Of a DNA stretch of 64,000 nucleotides, positions 52,625 through 62,407 are shown piece after piece. The notes under the pieces were generated by a model. That model made no database searches. It was given only the letters and a program-made list of their open reading frames with translations, and was not told the origin of the DNA. Position numbers and translations under genes: made by a program. Within the stretch, counting starts at the first letter, position 1. Each line of letters opens with the position of its first letter. The DNA comes from Hymenobacter sp. GOD-10R. GTDB lineage: Bacteria > Bacteroidota > Bacteroidia > Cytophagales > Hymenobacteraceae. The stretch spans positions 1,488,001 to 1,552,000 of the forward strand of contig NZ_CP141184.1 in NCBI RefSeq assembly GCF_035609205.1, in the 5' to 3' direction.

Positions 52625-53584
52625 CTAGGCAGGCTGTAGAATGTGCAGAATGCGTTGCATGTCTTCGACTGAGTCGAAGGCAATCTTGATTTCGCCACGG
52701 CCTTGTGGGCCCGGCTTTACCTGCACACGACTACCGAAGCGGTCGGAGAGGTGGCGCTCGGTGCGTCGTAGCTCGGCAACGGGCACTTGGGGTGCAGCTA
52801 GCTCGGAATCGGTTTTTTCGGCAGTAGCTGCTTTGGGGGCTAGGCCGCTGCGCACGAGCTGTTCTACCCGGCGCACGGAAAGGTCTTCGGCTACGATCCG
52901 GTGAAACAGCGAAAGCTGCTGCTCCATGTCGTCGACGGTGATCAGTGCCCGGGCGTGACCCATGCTGATGACTGTATCGCGCAAGCCAATCTGAATGTCG
53001 GGTGGCAGCTTGAGCAGTCGCAGGTAGTTCGTCACGGTCGAACGGTTCTTGCCAACCCGGTCACCTAGCTCTTCCTGCTTCAGGTTGCACTCGCTTACCA
53101 GCCGCTGGTAGCTCAAGGCAATTTCGATAGCATTGAGGTTTTCGCGCTGAATATTCTCGATCAATGCCATTTCCAGCATTTGCTGGTCGTCGGCCTTGCG
53201 GATATAGGCGGGAATAGTATCGAGACCGGCGAGCTTAGACGCTTGCAAGCGTCGCTCACCACTGATGAGCTGGTAGGCGTTTGTGCCCGTCTGCCGCACC
53301 GTCACCGGCTGGATAATACCTTGGAGCTTGATCGAGTCAGCCAGTTCGCGCAGGGATTCTTGGTCGAAGTGCGTGCGCGGCTGATAAGGATTCGCCTGGA
53401 TATGCTCCACGGGAATCATCCCAACCGAATTGACGGGATGCGGTACGAGGCCTACCCGTTCGCTTTTTTTCTCATAGCTGCCTTCAATCAGGGCGTTCAG
53501 TCCCCGACCTAGGCCGCCAACCTTGCGTTTGACTCCGCCAGGAGCTGCTGCGGGAGCGTTTTTATCTTCGTTCTTCTCTGACAT
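52625..53584 (-). CDS. parB: ParB family chromosome-partitioning protein
   Basis: A 319-residue ParB, the CTP-dependent clamp that loads at parS sites near the origin. The ATG at 53584 gives MSEKNEDKN. Landmarks are GGLGRGLNALIEG, the N-terminal ParB/Srx domain with YQPRTHFDQESL and SGERRLQASKLAG, the helix-turn-helix region (LGDRVGKNRSTVTNYLRLLKLP split over residues 180-205) and the C-terminal dimer domain ending RILHILQPA. Its partner ParA is upstream, separated by the small EF-Tu-III-like gene. Confidence 0.95.
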   Translation of the reverse strand: MSEKNEDKNAPAAAPGGVKRKVGGLGRGLNALIEGSYEKKSERVGLVPHPVNSVGMIPVEHIQANPYQPRTHFDQESLRELADSIKLQGIIQPVTVRQTGTNAYQLISGERRLQASKLAGLDTIPAYIRKADDQQMLEMALIENIQRENLNAIEIALSYQRLVSECNLKQEELGDRVGKNRSTVTNYLRLLKLPPDIQIGLRDTVISMGHARALITVDDMEQQLSLFHRIVAEDLSVRRVEQLVRSGLAPKAATAEKTDSELAAPQVPVAELRRTERHLSDRFGSRVQVKPGPQGRGEIKIAFDSVEDMQRILHILQPA

Positions 53585-53721
53585 ACCTGCAATCAGGCTT
53601 TTACCCAACACCGAGCAAAAGCAGGATTCAAAAATACACAAACGCCGGGGAAGCAACGGAAATTTTGTTCCACGCTCGTAAAAAATCGTGGAACATCCTG
53701 TGTGCTCTTATCCGATAGGAC

Positions 53722-54117
53722 TTACACTATCGGGTTTGTGGCCAATCCTATAAGCTCAACTACTTCACAGACAGCAACTCGCCGTCCGCCTTCCACAAAA
53801 TAGCCGCGGGTACCTAGCTTGATGTACTGTCGATGAAAAGCTCTGTTAGCAGGAAAAAGAATAAACATATCGGCTAAGCCGTGAGGCGGTACGAACCCAT
53901 CAAGTAACGTTTCTCCGTTCGGTAGGAGAACTTCTGGCCAAATCATGAATGTGCCGGTTGATATTAGCTTGTCGTCGTACCTGAAATCCCAACGGATATG
54001 CTGGAGAGCCGGTGTTTTTCGACCGCCTTCCGCCTCACTATAGAGGCTATAACTCACTCTAAAATCAGGTGGCAACCCGGTTAGCTTAGTGTAAGATTCC
54101 ACAGATAGATAACTCAT
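53722..54117 (-). CDS. Small EF-Tu domain III-like beta-barrel protein
   Basis: A 131-residue protein starting at MSYLSVES. Its second half looks like the C-terminal beta-barrel (domain III) of elongation factor Tu. SEAEGGRKTPALQHIRWDFRY parallels the SKEEGGRHTP...YRPQF strand in EF-Tu, and LGTRGYFVEGGRRVAVCEV parallels GLRFAIREGGRTVGAGVV. No GTPase domain is present, so it is not an elongation factor. The gene lies between parA and parB on the same strand, which usually are adjacent in this phylum. Its role is unknown. Homology is by eye. Confidence 0.7.
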   Translation of the reverse strand: MSYLSVESYTKLTGLPPDFRVSYSLYSEAEGGRKTPALQHIRWDFRYDDKLISTGTFMIWPEVLLPNGETLLDGFVPPHGLADMFILFPANRAFHRQYIKLGTRGYFVEGGRRVAVCEVVELIGLATNPIV

Positions 54118-54124
54118 TAAATGA

Positions 54125-54153
54125 CAGAGGCCAGCAATTCTTGCTGGCCTCTG
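54125..54153 (-). terminator. hairpin between parA and the EF-Tu-III-like gene
   Basis: CAGAGGCCAGCAA / TTGCTGGCCTCTG with a 3-nt TTC loop. No T-run follows, so it may be an attenuator, an RNA stabiliser at the 3' end of parA, or a weak terminator. Confidence 0.6.
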
Positions 54154-54177
54154 CATCTTGTCTAAGGAAGTAATAAC

Positions 54178-54984
54178 TTATGCCGCTTCGTCGCCTGCTT
54201 CTTCATGCTCACCGGCAACCACGTTCTTCTCTACAATCTCGCGAGCTAGGTTCAGGTAGCTGATAGAGCCCTTGCTTTCCGCGTCGTGCAGAATGACAGG
54301 AATACCGAAGCTAGGTGACTCGCTCAGCTTCACGTTGCGCGGGATGATCGTTTCGAAGACCAGCTGTTGAAAGTGGAGCTTCACCTCTTCTACTACTTGG
54401 TTGGAGAGGCGCAAACGCACATCGTACATCGTCAGCAGAATGCCCTCAATCTCCAGTTCCGTATTAAGGCGGCTCTGAATGATCTTGATGGTATTGAGCA
54501 GCTTCCCTAGTCCCTCTAGTGCAAAGTACTCGCACTGCACTGGAATGATAACGGAATGCGCCGCCGTTAAGGCATTCACCGTTATCAGACCTAGGCTTGG
54601 TGAGCAGTCGATAATGATAAAATCGTACTGATCGGCCAGGGGGCGCAGGGCTTCCTTCATCTTCTCCTCCCGGTTGGGTAGGTTGATCATCTCAACCTCA
54701 GCACCAACCAAGTCGATGTGAGAAGGCATGAGGTCGAGGTGGGGGAGGATGTTCGTGTTCAAGATGATATCCTGGGCGTTGATGCCATCCACCATGCACT
54801 CGTACACGCTATTCTCAATGTCCTTTGGATCGAAGCCTACGCCGGAGGTAGCATTGGCCTGCGGGTCGGCGTCTACCAAAAGCGTACGGTACTCCAAGGC
54901 CGCCAGGCTAGCAGCCAGGTTGATGGCCGAGGTGGTTTTACCCACTCCTCCTTTTTGATTGGCTACCGCAATAATTTTTCCCAT
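54178..54984 (-). CDS. parA: ParA family chromosome-partitioning ATPase
   Basis: A 268-residue ParA/Soj ATPase that moves ParB-parS complexes over the nucleoid. The deviant Walker [15 protein letters not shown] with its signature lysine is at residues 10-23. The A' segment [16 protein letters not shown], Walker [14 protein letters not shown] and the C-terminal [14 protein letters not shown] follow. A C-terminal acidic tail ends GDEAA. The downstream gene is the small EF-Tu-III-like gene, then parB. Confidence 0.96.
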   Translation of the reverse strand: MGKIIAVANQKGGVGKTTSAINLAASLAALEYRTLLVDADPQANATSGVGFDPKDIENSVYECMVDGINAQDIILNTNILPHLDLMPSHIDLVGAEVEMINLPNREEKMKEALRPLADQYDFIIIDCSPSLGLITVNALTAAHSVIIPVQCEYFALEGLGKLLNTIKIIQSRLNTELEIEGILLTMYDVRLRLSNQVVEEVKLHFQQLVFETIIPRNVKLSESPSFGIPVILHDAESKGSISYLNLAREIVEKNVVAGEHEEAGDEAA

Positions 54985-55008
54985 ATGATTGATGAGCTGC
55001 TAGCTACA

Positions 55009-55058
55009 GGCTGTTCGCTCCTAGCTTTTCGCGTTGAAATTAGAAAAAGCGAACAGCC
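55009..55058. repeat. inverted repeat in the parA leader
   Basis: GGCTGTTCGCT (55009-55019) and AGCGAACAGCC (55048-55058) are perfect 11-nt arms with a 28-nt spacer, upstream of parA on the minus strand. Confidence 0.55.
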
Positions 55059-55083
55059 AATGGCTATCAGCTAGTCGCTTTTT

Positions 55084-55764
55084 CTATAAAGAAATTGTTT
55101 CCCCAATGGTGAGTAGCACTAGCTCTTTACCGGCCAGCTGCGCTTTCTCCTTGGTCGCTTCTTGGTCAATCGCAATAGCCGGGAAGGTGTCGTAGTGCAT
55201 GCCGATGATCTTGGAGGCGCCTACCCAATCTGCCGCGATGAGTGCGTCGTCGATGCCCATCGTGTAGTTGTCGCCAATGGGCAGCAAGGCGAAGTCGAGC
55301 TTGTATTGCTCCCCGATCAGCTTCATGTCGTAGGTGAGCGCCGTGTCGCCGGCGAAGTAGAAGGTTTTGCCTTCCGCCTCCACTACGAAGCCTGCGGCGA
55401 TGCCACCGTACGAACCATCGGGCAGCGAGCTAGAGTGCGCGGCTGCTACCATCTTCACAGTGCCAAAAGGGAGTTTTACTTTGCCCCCGATGTTCATGGG
55501 GTAAGCAGCTTTAAGACCTTTGTTGCCAAACCAACCGGCAATTTCGGCAATGGCAACTACTTCGGCACCGGTACGTTGACCGATGGCTTCTGCGTCGGCA
55601 ACATGGTCACCGTGCCCGTGGCTGAGCAGTAAGTAGTCCGCTTCGATTTTCGCTACGTCGATAGCGGAGGCGAGCGGGTTGGGGCTGATGAATGGATCGA
55701 AGAGAACTTTGCTGCCTTCAATCTCGAAGAGGAAGGACGAGTGGCCGTAGTAGGTTACGTTCAT
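55084..55764 (-). CDS. Metal-dependent hydrolase (UPF0173/MBL fold)
   Basis: A 226-residue metallo-beta-lactamase-fold hydrolase of the UPF0173 type. The metal-binding motif LLSHGHGDHVADAE (HxHxDH) is near residue 50, the second metal His in AAHSSSLPDGS, and the acidic site in FAGDTAL. Proteins of this family are thought to cleave phosphodiester or lactone-type substrates; the true one is unknown. It is encoded 99 nt upstream of parA on the same strand and might be co-transcribed with the par operon. Confidence 0.92.
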   Translation of the reverse strand: MNVTYYGHSSFLFEIEGSKVLFDPFISPNPLASAIDVAKIEADYLLLSHGHGDHVADAEAIGQRTGAEVVAIAEIAGWFGNKGLKAAYPMNIGGKVKLPFGTVKMVAAAHSSSLPDGSYGGIAAGFVVEAEGKTFYFAGDTALTYDMKLIGEQYKLDFALLPIGDNYTMGIDDALIAADWVGASKIIGMHYDTFPAIAIDQEATKEKAQLAGKELVLLTIGETISL

Positions 55765-55887
55765 AGGGCGCTAGTAGCTGCTGGCTTGTCAACGGTAGCT
55801 TACGAAAAGCTAAAAAAAGACGCTAAAAAGTCGGCAGGAAAGGAAAGTCTATTGCGGAAAGCTAACTGCTAACAGCTTAGTTTAGCA

Positions 55888-55895
55888 CAAATATA
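55888..55895 (-). promoter_or_regulatory. -7 box upstream of the MBL-fold hydrolase
   Basis: TATATTTG on the minus strand, an exact TAnnTTTG box, giving a leader of about 115 nt. Confidence 0.4.
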
Positions 55896-55913
55896 CACTG
55901 TTTCGTCTTTCCC

Positions 55914-57581
55914 ATGTTGTTGTTTCTGGGTCGTTTTGCTGGCTTTTCCTCCGCTTTGCTCATAGCATTAGCTAGCTGTGGCAGTCCCGGTGAGCCAACT
56001 AACGACCGTCGTGTTTTTCGCTACAATCAGCCCGAGGCGCTTACCTCATTAGACCCCGCTTTTGCCAATAAACAAGCGAATATCTGGGCCGTTACGCAGC
56101 TCTACAATGGCCTCGTCGAGCTCGACGATCAGATGAAGCCGGGGCCAGCTATAGCGCGGTGGTATGAGATTTCGCCGGACGGCTTGCGTTACACGTTTGT
56201 GCTTCGCCCAGACGTATTCTTCCACGCCTCAGAAGTATTTCCGGGTGGGAAGGGCCGACGCGTGACGGCTCAAGACTTCGTCTACAGCTTCAAGCGTATT
56301 CTGGACCCGGCAACGGCTAGCCCGGGCGGCTGGATCTTTCGCGGTAAGGTGCTGGAAAATGCTAAAGGAGAAATCAGCGACACGGCATTTGTGGCCGTCA
56401 ATGACTCAACTCTACGCATTTACCTCAAAGAGCCATTTATTCCGTTCCTGGGTATCCTGACCATGCCGTACGCCTACGTGGTACCGCGTGAAGCGGTGCA
56501 GCGCTACGGGAAGGACTTTCGGGAGCACCCGGTGGGTACAGGGCCGTTTCAATTCAAGCTTTGGGACGAAGGCAATGCCATCATCTACCATCGGAACCCT
56601 CGCTACTGGCGCCATGATGCCCAAGGGAATCCGTTGCCTTACTTAGAAGCGGTGCAGATTAGCTTTATTCAGGACCGCAAGACGGAGTTCTTGACCTTTC
56701 AGCAGGGTAAGCTCGACTTTCTCTCAGGTATCCGAGAGGGTTCCCGCGACTTGATTCTGTACCCCGATGGGACGGTGCGGGAGGACTTCAAGGGAAAGTT
56801 TCGGTATGAGAAAGTACCGTATCTGAACACCGAATACCTAGGTTTTCAACTCGATCCGGCCAACTTACGTGGCAACGACACCGGCGCGGCCCTGCGCGAC
56901 AAACGAGTGCGGCAAGCTCTGAGCTACGCCCTCAATAAGCCCGAGATGATAGCGTACTTCCTGAATAACGTGGGCGTGCCGGGCCTTTCGGGGTTCGTGC
57001 CTTCTTCTTTGCCCTCCTATAGCGCTAAGTTGGTACCGGGCTACACCTACCAACCCGACAAAGCGCGTCAGCTGTTGCAAGCTGCTGGCTACGGGCCCGG
57101 CAAACCGCTGCGCCTGCGGCTGTCCACTGTGCAGGAGCGCAAGGAAATCTGCGAGTACTTGCAGAAGAAATGGGCCGAGGTGGGCGTGCAAGTGACCATT
57201 GATGTCAACCAAGCTGCCGCGCACCAAGAAATTGTTGATAATGGTCGGGCTGCGTTCTTCACTAAGTCCTGGCTGGGCGACTACCCCGACGCGGAAAACT
57301 ACCTAGCGTTATTCTACAGCCCTAATTTCTCGCCCGCTGGCCCAAACAAAACGCACTTCAAAAGCGCCGCCTACGACAAGCTTTATGAGCAAGCCAAGCT
57401 GGAGCAAGACCCGCAGAAGCGCTACGCCCTCTACCAGCAGATGGATCGCATCGTTGTAGAAGAGTCGCCTGTCATTCCGCTCTATTATGACCAAGTGGTG
57501 CGCCTGACTCAGAACAACGTGCAGGGCCTCACGCCTAATCCTATGAACCAGCTGGTGCTGGAGCAGGTGCGGAAGGAGTAA
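55914..57581 (+). CDS. ABC transporter peptide-binding lipoprotein
   Basis: A 555-residue extracytoplasmic solute-binding protein of family 5 (OppA/DppA type). The N-terminus is a lipoprotein signal with a lipobox before the cysteine in ALASCGSPGEP. The family features follow: LDPAFANKQANIW, LYNGLVELDD, AQDFVYSFKRILDP, HPVGTGPFQFKLWDEG, and the long two-lobe body ending VEESPVIPLYYDQV. It binds peptides or nickel-type ligands; the ligand is unknown. No permease or ATPase gene is adjacent, so the rest of the transporter lies elsewhere. Confidence 0.94.
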   Translation: MLLFLGRFAGFSSALLIALASCGSPGEPTNDRRVFRYNQPEALTSLDPAFANKQANIWAVTQLYNGLVELDDQMKPGPAIARWYEISPDGLRYTFVLRPDVFFHASEVFPGGKGRRVTAQDFVYSFKRILDPATASPGGWIFRGKVLENAKGEISDTAFVAVNDSTLRIYLKEPFIPFLGILTMPYAYVVPREAVQRYGKDFREHPVGTGPFQFKLWDEGNAIIYHRNPRYWRHDAQGNPLPYLEAVQISFIQDRKTEFLTFQQGKLDFLSGIREGSRDLILYPDGTVREDFKGKFRYEKVPYLNTEYLGFQLDPANLRGNDTGAALRDKRVRQALSYALNKPEMIAYFLNNVGVPGLSGFVPSSLPSYSAKLVPGYTYQPDKARQLLQAAGYGPGKPLRLRLSTVQERKEICEYLQKKWAEVGVQVTIDVNQAAAHQEIVDNGRAAFFTKSWLGDYPDAENYLALFYSPNFSPAGPNKTHFKSAAYDKLYEQAKLEQDPQKRYALYQQMDRIVVEESPVIPLYYDQVVRLTQNNVQGLTPNPMNQLVLEQVRKE

Positions 57582-57610
57582 CAGCTCTGCTCTATTATAA
57601 GCTTAAGAAC

Positions 57611-57647
57611 AAGAAAGCCCTTCTGCTCCAAGCAGAAGGGCTTTCTT
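57611..57647. terminator. convergent terminator
   Basis: AAGAAAGCCCTTCTGCT / AGCAGAAGGGCTTTCTT with a CCA loop, a 17-bp perfect stem, between the convergent peptide-binding protein and yidC genes. Confidence 0.92.
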
Positions 57648-57651
57648 TATT

Positions 57652-57669
57652 GTAAGACCTAGGTCTTAC
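57652..57669. repeat. 18-bp perfect palindrome at the yidC stop
   Basis: GTAAGACCTAGGTCTTAC is fully self-complementary and overlaps the last codons and stop of yidC. It contains CCTAGG. It may add to the terminator next to it. Confidence 0.75.
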
Positions 57670-59504
57670 TTATTGCCTTTGGGTCTTGATTGACCGGGCT
57701 TTTTGGCTTCGGCCTCTCGCTCTTGTGCTGCCTTCATGGCTTCGGCGAGGCGGGCTTGGAAGCCGCTAGGTTTCTTGTCTTTGTTCTTGATCTTGTTGGC
57801 TTCCAGTTGGGCGCGCAGCTTGGTATCATCCACGAAACGGCGGGTGATGAACTGCTGGCCAAAGGTGATGACGTTCGACACGAAGTAGTACCACGTCAGA
57901 CCAGCAGCGTAGCTGTTCAGCACGAACAGGAAGATGATGGGCATTAGGTAGCTGTAGAACTTCATCGGGCCCTGCATAGCCGTGTTCAGCTGATTGCTCT
58001 GCCAAGTCATGAGCAGGGTAGAGGCCGTCATCATGAGTGTGAACATGCTCACGTGGTCGCCGTACCACTTCAGGTTAAAGGGCAGCTTGATAAAGACGTC
58101 GTAGCTACTCAGGTCTTTTGCCCACAAGAAGTGCTCTTGCCGTAGCTCAATGGAGTTCGGGAAGAAGCTGAACATGGCGAATAAGATCGGCAGCGTGAGC
58201 AGCGTCGGTACGCAACCGCTTAACGGACTCACGCCCATCGAGGAGTAGAGCTTCATGGTCTCGCTCTGTACCTTGGCCTGGTCGTCGCCGAACTTCTCTT
58301 TGATCTGATCTAGCTCGGGCTTCAGCACTTTCATGCGAGCCTGCGATACATAGGTTTTGTACGTGAGCGGCCACGTTACCAGCTTAATCAGCAGTACCAG
58401 CAGAGCAATGATGATACCGTAGGAGCTGATAAACTGCTCCAGGAAGTGGAACACCGGAATAACGATGAAGCGGTTGATCCAGCGGAAGAAGCCCCAACCT
58501 AGGTACACGTTGCGGTCAAACTCAGGCGCTACATCTTTGAGGATGTTGAACGAGTTTGGGCCGAAGTAAAAGCGGAAGTTTGCTTTGCCCTGCTCCACAT
58601 CAGCCGCTGGAATGGTCAGCGTGCTGGTCAACGTTTTGATGAACGTAGGATCTTCGTCGGTGATAACCGAGTTGAACTGACCGTTTCCGAACTGATTTTC
58701 AGCGATAATGCCTGCTACAAAGAAGTCGTGCTTGTGCGCAGCCCACTTCAGCGGTTCAGCTATTTTCACCTCTTCTGGCTTCTCCGAAGCTTCCACAAGT
58801 TCGCCCCGGTCGCCGCTAGCTAGGTAGTGGTTGATGGTGCTGTGGTTACGGTTCTGCTTGCGGTCTTGCTCCGTCTGACGCACGCGGTCGGTGAACGTGA
58901 AGGTCAGGGGCTCTTGCGCCAGCACGTTGTTGAGGCCCGTGAAATGTAGATTGTAGGCGAGCTGGAAGGAGTTATCTAATAGCGTATATACCTGCTCGAT
59001 GCGGCCACCAGCTACATCGGCAGCGAAGGTGAGGCGTTGGCCTTTCTGTTCGCCTTCCGTCACCGGCTGAGCGCCACCCGTAGGCTGAAAGTACAGGTCG
59101 GAAAGCTTTACGGTGCGCCCATCGGTCGTACGGAAGCGCGTGTCAAGCTGGGCGCTCTGGCTGTCGATCAGGTCGAAGGGCTGACCAAAGAACGTTTTGT
59201 ACTTATTGAGGCGTACTGCTTCAACACGGCCTCCTTTGGTGGAGAAGGTGACGGTAAGGTTCTCGTTTTGCAACTGCACCTGCTGGGCTGTGCCCTGCGC
59301 AGCCACGGCAAACGTGCCGAGGGTACGCGCTGCCGTGGCAGAGTCGAGTGGGGCAACAGGAGCCGAAGTAGCGCTTTTCGCAGCAGCAGTAGTGGTGGGT
59401 TTGGCGGCCGGTTTGTCTTTCGGCGCTTTTGGCGCGAAGAAAAACAAATAGGCGAGCAGCAGGGCCGAAATTAGAAACAGGCCGGTTGCTTGGTTCTTGT
59501 CCAT
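57666..59504 (-). CDS. yidC: Membrane protein insertase YidC
   Basis: A 612-residue YidC that inserts and folds inner-membrane proteins with or without SecYEG. I start it at the ATG at 59504 (MDKNQATGLFLI), directly before the first membrane helix. A periplasmic beta-domain (about 60-345) follows, then the conserved 60KD_IMP core with five helices (about 355-570), including QFISSYGIIIALLVLLIK and GVSPLSGCVPTLLTLPI, and a basic ribosome-facing tail (KKPGQSRPKGNK). Length is typical for Bacteroidota. Confidence 0.95.
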   Translation of the reverse strand: MDKNQATGLFLISALLLAYLFFFAPKAPKDKPAAKPTTTAAAKSATSAPVAPLDSATAARTLGTFAVAAQGTAQQVQLQNENLTVTFSTKGGRVEAVRLNKYKTFFGQPFDLIDSQSAQLDTRFRTTDGRTVKLSDLYFQPTGGAQPVTEGEQKGQRLTFAADVAGGRIEQVYTLLDNSFQLAYNLHFTGLNNVLAQEPLTFTFTDRVRQTEQDRKQNRNHSTINHYLASGDRGELVEASEKPEEVKIAEPLKWAAHKHDFFVAGIIAENQFGNGQFNSVITDEDPTFIKTLTSTLTIPAADVEQGKANFRFYFGPNSFNILKDVAPEFDRNVYLGWGFFRWINRFIVIPVFHFLEQFISSYGIIIALLVLLIKLVTWPLTYKTYVSQARMKVLKPELDQIKEKFGDDQAKVQSETMKLYSSMGVSPLSGCVPTLLTLPILFAMFSFFPNSIELRQEHFLWAKDLSSYDVFIKLPFNLKWYGDHVSMFTLMMTASTLLMTWQSNQLNTAMQGPMKFYSYLMPIIFLFVLNSYAAGLTWYYFVSNVITFGQQFITRRFVDDTKLRAQLEANKIKNKDKKPSGFQARLAEAMKAAQEREAEAKKPGQSRPKGNK

Positions 59505-59601
59505 TGACGGGAACTGACAGGGAAGAAAATGAGAAAGGCTTAACAGCCTCAGAAAGTGAGTATAAGAAAAGAAGCTCCTCAAAAAGTGGGCGAGCCAACG
59601 A

Positions 59602-59609
59602 CAAAGGTA
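59602..59609 (-). promoter_or_regulatory. -7 box upstream of yidC
   Basis: TACCTTTG on the minus strand, an exact TAnnTTTG box about 98 nt upstream of the ATG. Confidence 0.45.
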
Positions 59610-59704
59610 GCGTGTGGCAGTCTTTTTCTACTCAGTTTCAACGAATTCAGACGAAGTGACAGGAGAAGGAACGAGGAGCTAACCTAGCTCCTCGCTCCTT
59701 AAAC

Positions 59705-61435
<1,731 letters not shown>

Positions 61436-61618
61436 CTATCGGTCAGCAGTTTCGCCAGCCGAGTTACCCTGGTTTAGGTCTCCGCAATGGAGCAGTGTTC
61501 TACGAGTAGACTTCCGCAGTAAAAGCTTTGTAGCCACGGGGGCGGTAACAATATCTTTCAGCGCGTTTTAACGATAAAGCACAAAGTCTTTACCGTAAAC
61601 AAAAAACAACCAAGCACT

Positions 61619-62017
61619 ATGAAATTTACCCTGATTGCACTTCTGGTTCTCTTGTCATGCTCTAGTGTTTCTGCTCAAAAAACTAATATGATGATTCGCA
61701 TGTCGGAAATAGAGATTGATCCAAATTATCTTGAAGAGTACAAAAAGATTCTCAAGGAAGAATCCCGGGCATCTGTCAAATTAGAGCCCGGCGTTATTTC
61801 TATTTATCCAATGTATCAGAAGGAAAACCCAACGCAGGTTCGAATTCTAGAAATATATGCTAGTCGGGAAGCCTATGAGTCGCATCTGAAGACGCCTCAT
61901 TTCTTGGAGTATAAAACGACAACTATTAAAATGGTAAAAGCATTGAAGCTTATCGATATGGACGCTATAGATGCCGAAGCCATGCCCGCGATATTTCGGA
62001 AGGTAAACGCTAAATAA
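61619..62017 (+). CDS. Secreted antibiotic biosynthesis monooxygenase (ABM) domain protein
   Basis: A 132-residue exported protein with a signal peptide (MKFTLIALLVLLSCSSVSA) and an ABM-type dimeric ferredoxin-like barrel. Its features are IRMSEIEIDPNYLEEYKK, KLEPGVISIYPMYQKENP, ILEIYASREAYESHLKTPHF and the C-terminal VKALKLIDMDAI. Members often act on small reactive molecules. A cysteine at residue 14 could also act as a lipoprotein anchor. The gene is AT-richer than its neighbours and stands alone; recent acquisition is possible. Confidence 0.86.
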   Translation: MKFTLIALLVLLSCSSVSAQKTNMMIRMSEIEIDPNYLEEYKKILKEESRASVKLEPGVISIYPMYQKENPTQVRILEIYASREAYESHLKTPHFLEYKTTTIKMVKALKLIDMDAIDAEAMPAIFRKVNAK

Positions 62018-62240
62018 AAGTGGTTAGGAATTACAAGCCAAGAGCAGCAAAGCTGTAAGAATATAGAAGCTTAGTTAAAGCTTGTAAATAAATTATTCAG
62101 CATTTCGCTCTCCTGGATGATAAGCTACAGCACACATATTAGCCTATCATAAGTTTTATAGGTGTTAAAAGGCTTGCGTTTTCTAAGCTTCTGGTTGAAA
62201 TTGAAGCTGCTGCTATCGAGTATTAATTGATGCGGAATAC

Positions 62241-62312
62241 CTAGGTTGTGTCTGAAAAGCAATAGTAGCTGGTTGTCTAGCTCAGCGGGACACGCTGAGA
62301 TTTCAGACCTAG
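62241..62312. repeat. nested hairpin in the gap before the PBP4 gene
   Basis: An inner CTCAGCG-GGACA-CGCTGAG stem (62281-62299) sits inside outer arms GTCTGAAA / TTTCAGAC (62250-62257, 62301-62308) flanked by CTAGG / CCTAG. The rest of the 390-nt gap 62018-62407 shows no gene. A regulatory RNA element or repeat remnant are both possible. Confidence 0.4.
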
Positions 62313-62407
62313 CATAGCCAGGGTATCACGGCGAAAGAAAGCTAGGTACTAAACTTTTCGGGGCCGCTTCTTTCTTTCTACCCTTCAGCTGCTGCATCTT
62401 GCAGTGT

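Noticed and set aside
57652..57669. Operator or phage attachment site at the 18-bp palindrome
   Set aside because: It overlaps the yidC stop next to a strong terminator and there is no integrase or regulator nearby; most simply part of the termination region.
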